Shown here in pieces: positions 5,484 through 9,507 of a DNA stretch of 9,507 bases. The notes beneath the pieces are model-generated. The model saw only the letters and a list, made by a program, of their open reading frames with translations, did no database searches and had not been told where the DNA came from. Made by a program: the position numbers and the translations under genes. Origin of the DNA: Candidatus Omnitrophota bacterium (GTDB lineage Bacteria > Omnitrophota > Gorgyraeia > Zapsychrales > Fredricksoniimonadaceae); assembly GCA_023247575.1 (NCBI GenBank), contig JAHFGE010000053.1, forward strand, positions 1-9,507, in the 5' to 3' direction. Position 1 is the first letter of the stretch, and each line of letters begins with the position of its first letter.

Positions 5484-5965
5484 TGAGACTTTAACCAAAT
5501 ACGTTCCAGCTCCCGATTAATCCTGGCTTGATCCGTTAAAGAAATATATTTATCAGGCCGTGTCCGTTGAATTGCGGATTTCATAAATTCTTTGACACTC
5601 ATGACATTGGCTCCCAGGGCCCTAACATAAAGCTTAATGTCCTTGTCATCGCTGACCACCACCCATGTCCTTTGATCCGATGATTGCTCGATGATTTTCT
5701 TGATCAGATCATCCGCGGACTGGCCCTTGCTAAAAATAAATTTTATATCAGAGCCCGCCTGTAGGGGCACGGCATGCCGTGCCCCTACCAAAAGACCTTC
5801 CTTACCGTCAAAGACCACCGTTACACTATTGCGAACGCTACCCTGAGGGCGACAGGCATTAATCCATGCCAACAGGGCCTGACGCTGGTCATCCAGTGTG
5901 CCGCGGTTTAAGCGGGGCGTCTGTTTGATAATATTGTACCCGTCTAGAAGATAGTGTAGTGACAT
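5480..5965 (-). CDS. YacP-like NYN-domain (PIN-fold) putative ribonuclease
   Basis: A 161-residue protein. The NYN/PIN-fold acidic residues are all present: D8 in LLDGYN, D53 in VVFDG, the D85/D86 pair in SADDLI, and D106/D107 in VVSDDKDI. YacP/Rae1 relatives are Mg-dependent RNases, some acting on ribosome-bound mRNA. The frame opens at GTG 5977, but that codon lies inside the ribosome site AGGTGG (5974-5979); ATG 5965 is 8 bases from the site and begins at the first core strand (MSLHYLLDGYN), so it is the start. Residues V60 to L68 (VGARHAVPL) are encoded by a perfect 28-bp palindrome placed between the VVFDG strand and the IKFIFS strand, an apparent insertion in a surface loop. The gene overlaps the preceding one by 77 bases and the next by ATGA. 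Family is fairly sure, target unknown. Confidence 0.85.
   Translation of the reverse strand: MSLHYLLDGYNIIKQTPRLNRGTLDDQRQALLAWINACRPQGSVRNSVTVVFDGKEGLLVGARHAVPLQAGSDIKFIFSKGQSADDLIKKIIEQSSDQRTWVVVSDDKDIKLYVRALGANVMSVKEFMKSAIQRTRPDKYISLTDQARINRELERIWLKSQ
5761..5788. repeat. Perfect 28-bp palindrome inside the NYN-domain gene
   Basis: The half-site GTAGGGGCACGGCA (5761-5774) is followed directly by its exact reverse complement (5775-5788) with no spacer. GC content is 71%, well above the surrounding gene. On the coding strand it reads V-G-A-R-H-A-V-P-L in frame. Its GTAGGGGC ends resemble dispersed palindromic repeats that I recall from other bacterial genomes, and the placement in a coding loop recalls Rickettsia palindromic elements. 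Only one copy is present in this window. Confidence 0.9.
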
Positions 5966-6872
5966 AAAACAAGCCACCTAAAAGCCCGCTTAGAACCATT
6001 AAAATATAACTAATAAGACTTAACCCAAAAGACGTTTCTTTATGCACACCTAAAATTAAAAGTAAACTGACCCAACCGAATTCTCTGACACCCAAACCAC
6101 CTATTGACGGTAAAGAGCTTACAACACAAACTAGCGGTGAAAAAATAATAAAATACACAAATGCAACATGCAGGTGCATCCCTTTGGCTATCAAATAAAA
6201 TTCAAAGGAAAAGATAACTTGGGCCAAAGAAGACAGGACAATGGTTCCCACGGCTTCTTTGAATTTGCCTTTCATTAACACAAGATCATAATGCAAAGCC
6301 ATAAGTCCATCTTTAATCCTAGGCCACGCCTTAAAAGCCTTGCAAAACCATGAAAAAAGGCGATGACTAAACAAGACAACCGCTACCATTATAGAACCGC
6401 TGACCATACATAGAATCGATACAGCCACTACTTGGTTATGGATAATTTTTCGACTGAAAAAAAAGGATATAGAAGCAACCAGAACAATGGCCACAAATCC
6501 AACTAGCCTGTCTAAAACAATTGAAGCAAAAACCTTGGGTTTGTAACCGGTCTCTTTTGACAAGCCTAAACCTTTAAAAAAATCTCCACCAACAGAAGAT
6601 GGCAGAACCAAATTAAAAAATTGTCCAAGAAAAAACCAACGTGAACTGTTAAAACGCTTGAATTTTAAATTTAAAGCTTTCATCAAAATGATCCAGCGCC
6701 AAAGGATCATAGCATTTGTCAGCATTAATACAAAAAATGCAGCAATAAGATATTTTATGTCTGCGGTTTTAACAGCTCCCCACGTATCTTTGTAATCAAT
6801 ACGGCTAAACAGTAAAACCAATAGAATGAAACTCACTACATATGGCCAAAAATTCTTCAATTTTTCCCTCAT
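5889..6872 (-). CDS. UPF0104 / lysylphosphatidylglycerol-synthase transmembrane-like (flippase-like) membrane protein
   Basis: A 327-residue protein with about eight hydrophobic segments. It shows the family marks FFNLVLPSSVGGDFFKGLGL at about 87-106, followed by VLDRLVGF, and SLPSIGGLGVREFGW in the C-terminal half. These mark the UPF0104 family (YbhN, AglD, and the membrane half of MprF), whose members are linked to flipping or transfer of lipids and lipid-linked sugars. No cytoplasmic aminoacyl-transferase domain is present, so it is not a full MprF. ATG 6872 overlaps the lipA stop as ATGA. The last membrane segment ends near GGLFYVT; the final 25 or so residues (polar, with RR and KPR) are encoded wholly within the start of the NYN gene, a 77-base overlap. 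Envelope lipid work fits the downstream mla genes; the substrate is unknown. Confidence 0.88.
   Translation of the reverse strand: MREKLKNFWPYVVSFILLVLLFSRIDYKDTWGAVKTADIKYLIAAFFVLMLTNAMILWRWIILMKALNLKFKRFNSSRWFFLGQFFNLVLPSSVGGDFFKGLGLSKETGYKPKVFASIVLDRLVGFVAIVLVASISFFFSRKIIHNQVVAVSILCMVSGSIMVAVVLFSHRLFSWFCKAFKAWPRIKDGLMALHYDLVLMKGKFKEAVGTIVLSSLAQVIFSFEFYLIAKGMHLHVAFVYFIIFSPLVCVVSSLPSIGGLGVREFGWVSLLLILGVHKETSFGLSLISYILMVLSGLLGGLFYVTTLSSRRVQYYQTDAPLKPRHTG
5974..5979 (-). promoter_or_regulatory. Ribosome binding site that decides the NYN gene start
   Basis: AGGTGG on the minus strand is followed by eight bases and ATG 5965. The alternative GTG at 5977 lies within this site and so cannot use it. 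The site itself lies inside the coding sequence of the upstream UPF0104 gene. Confidence 0.55.
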
Positions 6873-7771
6873 TTCCCTAATGCCTCTCGATAACCTTTTT
6901 CAGCGATATAGGAACTGCGCACCAAAGGACCGCTTTCGACATATTTGAAACCCATTTCTTTACCTATATGAGCAAAACGCTCGAATTCTTCAGGGTTTAC
7001 AAACTTTCGCACCGGTATATGCCTTTTCATTTGTGTCGGTGCCAAATACTGTCCTATGGTTAATAGATGACAACCGGCATTAAGAAGTTCCTCCATAAGT
7101 TCTATGATTTCTTCCTCGGTCTCACCTAATCCTACCATAAAAGAAGACTTAATAAACGAGGTGGGGTTAAGCTCACCAAAACGGCGTAGAACTTTGAGAG
7201 ACCGTTCATGCATCGCCTGAGGACGGATGTGGGGACTTAACCGACGGACGGTTTCAATATTATGGCTGATGACTTCAGGAGCCGCCTGGCTTAAAATTTG
7301 CAAGGCTTCTTCTTTGGCGGAAAAATCAGGAGTAAGAACCTCTATTTTGACTTGCGGGGTCAAGGCGCGAATGGCACGAATCGTGGCGGCAAAGTGTCCA
7401 GCCCCTTCATCTTTTAAATCATCACGAGCGACCGAGGTAATAACGACATAACGTAATTTCATGATGTCTACCGTCTGGGCCACCTGCTCTGGCTCATAAG
7501 GGTCGACCAGATCAGGCCGGCCAGCAGGCACGGCACAAAACCGACAGGCACGGGTACATATACCGCCTAAAATCATAAAAGTCGCCACTCCTGCACCCCA
7601 ACACGTACCCATATTGGGACAATGAGCGCTCTCACAAACCGTATGCAGGCCAAAGGAGCGAAACATCACCTTCATGGAATGAATTTTATCCATATCAGGC
7701 AATGGTTGTTTAAACCAGGCCGGCAATTCGGCTAAACCATGTTCAGATTTTTCAGGCGCGAGTGCATTCAT
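6869..7771 (-). CDS. lipA: Lipoyl synthase LipA
   Basis: A 300-residue radical-SAM enzyme that inserts two sulfurs into octanoyl groups on 2-oxoacid dehydrogenase E2 domains and the glycine-cleavage H protein. The auxiliary-cluster motif CX4CX5C is at C46, C51, C57 (CESAHCPNMGTC). The radical-SAM motif CX3CX2C is at C72, C76, C79 (CTRACRFC). The conserved serine that ligates the auxiliary cluster is in RSSY at about 285-288. Length is normal. The ATG at 7771 overlaps the def stop by 20 bases. No lipB or lplA is visible in the window, so octanoyl transfer must be encoded elsewhere. Confidence 0.98.
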   Translation of the reverse strand: MNALAPEKSEHGLAELPAWFKQPLPDMDKIHSMKVMFRSFGLHTVCESAHCPNMGTCWGAGVATFMILGGICTRACRFCAVPAGRPDLVDPYEPEQVAQTVDIMKLRYVVITSVARDDLKDEGAGHFAATIRAIRALTPQVKIEVLTPDFSAKEEALQILSQAAPEVISHNIETVRRLSPHIRPQAMHERSLKVLRRFGELNPTSFIKSSFMVGLGETEEEIIELMEELLNAGCHLLTIGQYLAPTQMKRHIPVRKFVNPEEFERFAHIGKEMGFKYVESGPLVRSSYIAEKGYREALGK

Positions 7772-8270
7772 AATTACTCATTTTTCCGGTATAAATGCCA
7801 TCTTTGATATCTTTGAGCACTTGACGGCGCTCTGGCAGGGGTAAATAATCCAGAATGAGTTTACCCTGCAAATGATCATGCTCATGCTGGAATACTTTGG
7901 CCAAAAGCCCCGAAATCTTAGCTCTCACCAGATGATCATTTTCATCAATAAACTCCACTTCCAAGTCTTTAGCCCTTTTAATACTGACTTGCAAGTAAGG
8001 AATACTTAAGCATCCTTCTTCACAGACTTCACTGCCAGAGGCTTGAATAATTTTAGGATTGATAGCGGCCAGAGCATCTTTTCCTGTATCAACGACAAAA
8101 ATCTGTTCGTTGATACCAAGCTGAGGGGCTGCTAAACCAACTCCTTTTTGCGCACGCATGGTTTCAAACATGGAAGCAATAAGCATGCGTTCTGCCACAC
8201 CGACTTTTTTTACCGGTTTGGATTTAGCCGTAAGACAGGGGTCTCCATATAATCTGATTTTTAAAATCAT
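7752..8270 (-). CDS. def: Peptide deformylase
   Basis: A 172-residue metalloenzyme that removes the formyl group from the N-terminal methionine of new proteins. All three active-site motifs are intact: GVGLAAPQ (43-50), EEGCLS with metal ligand C87 (84-89), and QHEHDHLQG with ligands H129 and H133 and catalytic E130. Def is commonly paired with fmt, which is not seen here; instead it sits 4 bases after panD and overlaps lipA by 20 bases. The C-terminal tail after DYLP (about 30 residues, ending ECTRA) extends past the catalytic core, as in many type-1 deformylases. Confidence 0.98.
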   Translation of the reverse strand: MILKIRLYGDPCLTAKSKPVKKVGVAERMLIASMFETMRAQKGVGLAAPQLGINEQIFVVDTGKDALAAINPKIIQASGSEVCEEGCLSIPYLQVSIKRAKDLEVEFIDENDHLVRAKISGLLAKVFQHEHDHLQGKLILDYLPLPERRQVLKDIKDGIYTGKMSNYECTRA

Positions 8271-8274
8271 CGTA

Positions 8275-8622
8275 CTATTTCATTTTATTTTTAGAGTCTA
8301 AATATACGACCTTGGGCTGCACTTGTTTAGCTTCATCTGGTGTGCAAAGGGCATAACTGAGGACAACGAGACGGTCTCCTACAAGTCCATGACGTGCGGC
8401 TGGACCATTGAGGCAAAATTCCCCTGAACCCGGTTTACCGGCAATGCAATAGGTTTCCAGACGTAAACCGTTATTTTCATTAAGCACATGTACTTTTTCG
8501 CCGGGAAAAATACTTACGGCTTTCATGATATCCGAATCAATGGTAATGCTGCCCTCGTAATGCAACTCGGCCGCCGTTACATGGGCATGGCTAATTTTGG
8601 ATTTTAAAACTTGAATCAACAT
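8275..8622 (-). CDS. panD: Aspartate 1-decarboxylase precursor
   Basis: A 115-residue pyruvoyl-dependent enzyme that makes beta-alanine from aspartate for pantothenate and CoA. The self-cleavage site is Gly24-Ser25 in YEGSITID, at the same position as in E. coli PanD; Ser25 becomes the pyruvoyl group. K9, Y22, R54, Y58 and N72 (in LNGPAAR) are at the E. coli active-site positions. The C-terminal tail (PDEAKQVQPKVVYLDSKNKMK) is of normal length. It starts 5 bases after the trxA stop and ends 4 bases before def. panB and panC are not in the window. Confidence 0.98.
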   Translation of the reverse strand: MLIQVLKSKISHAHVTAAELHYEGSITIDSDIMKAVSIFPGEKVHVLNENNGLRLETYCIAGKPGSGEFCLNGPAARHGLVGDRLVVLSYALCTPDEAKQVQPKVVYLDSKNKMK

Positions 8623-8627
8623 AAATA

Positions 8628-8948
8628 TTATAAATGTGGGTTTAATTTCGCCAAAAGCCGATCCTTCGGCATGGCTCCTACGATTTGATCCACCGGTTGA
8701 CCGTTTTTGAAAATAAGCAAAGTAGGAATAGACATGACATTGTATTGTCCTGCTAAATCAGGCGATTCATCCACATTGAGCTTAGCCACCTTCATTTTGC
8801 CCGCTAACTCCCCTGCAATCTGGTCTATGATAGGAGCAACCATCTTGCAAGGCCCACACCATTCAGCCCAGAAATCCACCAGAACCGGAGTTGAGCTCTG
8901 CAATACTTCGCTATTGAAATTATTTTGATCCAAATGTAATGCAGCCAT
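8628..8948 (-). CDS. trxA: Thioredoxin
   Basis: A 106-residue canonical thioredoxin, a cytoplasmic dithiol reductant for reductases and stress repair. The active site WCGPC is at 30-34 (redox pair C31 and C34), the buried aspartate is in VDFWAEW, and the cis-proline is P75 in MSIPTL. The ribosome site AGGAG (8955-8959) lies six bases before ATG 8948. It is the first gene after the promoter at 8979-9007 and heads the long co-directional run that continues with panD. Confidence 0.97.
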   Translation of the reverse strand: MAALHLDQNNFNSEVLQSSTPVLVDFWAEWCGPCKMVAPIIDQIAGELAGKMKVAKLNVDESPDLAGQYNVMSIPTLLIFKNGQPVDQIVGAMPKDRLLAKLNPHL

Positions 8949-8978
8949 ATATTTCTCCTGAGTTTAAATGGAAGGCTT

Positions 8979-9007
8979 ATTATATAGGTGGAATTATTTT
9001 ATATCAA
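8979..9007 (-). promoter_or_regulatory. Near-consensus sigma-70 promoter of the trxA-led operon
   Basis: On the minus strand TTGATA (9007-9002, five of six) is followed by a 17-base spacer and a perfect TATAAT (8984-8979). Transcription should start near 8972, giving a short leader of about 24 bases that holds the AGGAG ribosome site of trxA. It is the only strong promoter I see for the 14 genes from trxA to greA. The rest of the gap to the kinase stop at 9051 holds no clear terminator. Confidence 0.75.
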
Positions 9008-9050
9008 TAATTTAATGGAGACAGATGTACACCCGGCTTCCATGAGTCCT

Positions 9051-9507
9051 TTAGACATTGGCTGATTCTTCTTTTTCCATGACGGGCAGGGTGACGGTCA
9101 TCATAAATCCCGTGGGAGATAAATTATGGGCCTCAATGCTGCCTTCATTAAGTTGGATAAACCGTCTAGCAATGGAAAGCCCTAAGCCTAAGCCCCCTTT
9201 TGAGTTTGAGCCACGGTAAAATTTATCAAAAACCCTGGCTAAAATTTCTTTAGGGATGCCTTTGCCTTGATCAATGACATTGATAAGGATATTCTGATCA
9301 CTTAAACAACGGACATGCACCTCAACTATGCCATGCTCAGGCCCGTGGATTAACGCATTGTGGATAATATTTTTTATAGATTGAGTGAGCATATAAAAAT
9401 CAGCTTTCACATACAGCGGTCCTAAGGCGGACGGGAAGTCCACCTGTACCCGATCTTTATCTGCGGCCACAGCAGCTTGTTTGACAGCCTCATTAACAAT
9501 ATCTTTG
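9051..9507 (-). CDS. Sensor histidine kinase, C-terminal ATPase domain (5' end missing)
   Basis: The last 151 codons are visible; the frame is open at the right edge, so any start inside the window is artificial. The HATPase boxes are in order: N-box NIIHNALIHG, G1 box DQGKGIP, F-box FDKFYRG, and G2 box GLGLGLSIARR, then a terminal TVTLPV strand. This domain binds ATP and phosphorylates the histidine of the missing dimerisation domain. FDKFYRG, GLGLGLS, IEAHN and the closing TLP resemble the KdpD-type C-terminus, but other OmpR-linked kinases share them, so the signal sensed is unknown. It ends 102 bases before trxA and is separated from it by a promoter. No response regulator is visible. Confidence 0.9.
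   Translation of the reverse strand, partial: KDIVNEAVKQAAVAADKDRVQVDFPSALGPLYVKADFYMLTQSIKNIIHNALIHGPEHGIVEVHVRCLSDQNILINVIDQGKGIPKEILARVFDKFYRGSNSKGGLGLGLSIARRFIQLNEGSIEAHNLSPTGFMMTVTLPVMEKEESANV

Noticed and set aside
5761..5788. The palindrome as a transcription terminator
   Set aside because: It is in the middle of a coding sequence, is translated in frame, and has no T-run after it on the coding strand.
8999..9043. Minus-strand 14-codon open frame with AAAGGA just before its ATG, between the kinase stop and trxA
   Set aside because: It is very short, overlaps the -35 box of the trxA promoter, and would depend on readthrough from the kinase gene. It could be chance.
1..9507. tRNA or rRNA genes, CRISPR arrays, or transposase genes
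   Set aside because: I saw no cloverleaf-like segment, regularly spaced repeats or transposase motifs on either strand.

Overview
Every supported gene in this 9.5 kb window reads on the minus strand, so transcription runs from right to left. The genes point to a Gram-negative bacterium with an outer membrane: there is an Mla/MCE phospholipid transporter, a small lipoprotein, and sugar-nucleotide genes of the kind used for surface polysaccharide. Base composition is moderate and AT-leaning. Packing is tight, with three ATGA stop/start overlaps. The gene mix and the in-frame palindrome that reads VGARHAVPL would suit an uncultured lineage such as Omnitrophota, but that placement is an impression and the window alone cannot establish it.

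Layout in transcription order (right to left). At 9051-9507 lies the C-terminal ATPase domain of a sensor histidine kinase, cut by the window edge. At 8979-9007 there is a near-consensus sigma-70 promoter. A run of 14 co-directional genes follows: trxA, panD, def, lipA, a UPF0104/flippase-like membrane protein, a YacP-like NYN-domain protein, mlaE, a small lipoprotein, mlaF, mlaD, yggT, ybaB, an unknown 76-residue gene, and greA. Gaps are mostly under 20 bases or are overlaps; the only larger one is 69 bases between yggT and ybaB. A weak hairpin at 1618-1635 follows greA. A second good promoter at 1501-1528 then drives a Gfo/Idh/MocA dehydrogenase and a left-handed beta-helix acyltransferase that runs off the left edge. 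These two resemble the WbpB/WbpD pair of diacetamido-sugar synthesis.

How the genes fit together. The long run mixes housekeeping functions (redox, beta-alanine supply for CoA, N-terminal deformylation, lipoylation, nucleoid and RNA polymerase factors) with envelope lipid genes (UPF0104, MlaE/F/D, YggT, lipoprotein). The Mla set has permease, ATPase and MCE subunits, but no mlaA, mlaB or mlaC is seen. A 112-residue lipoprotein sits between permease and ATPase, where a dedicated partner might be encoded.

The most unusual sequence feature is a perfect 28-bp palindrome (5761-5788) inside the NYN-domain gene. It is translated in frame and falls in a loop between two core strands, which looks like a mobile or dispersed palindromic element tolerated within a protein. 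Other unusual points are a 77-base overlap between the UPF0104 and NYN genes and an imperfect 16-base inverted repeat in the leader of the dehydrogenase gene.
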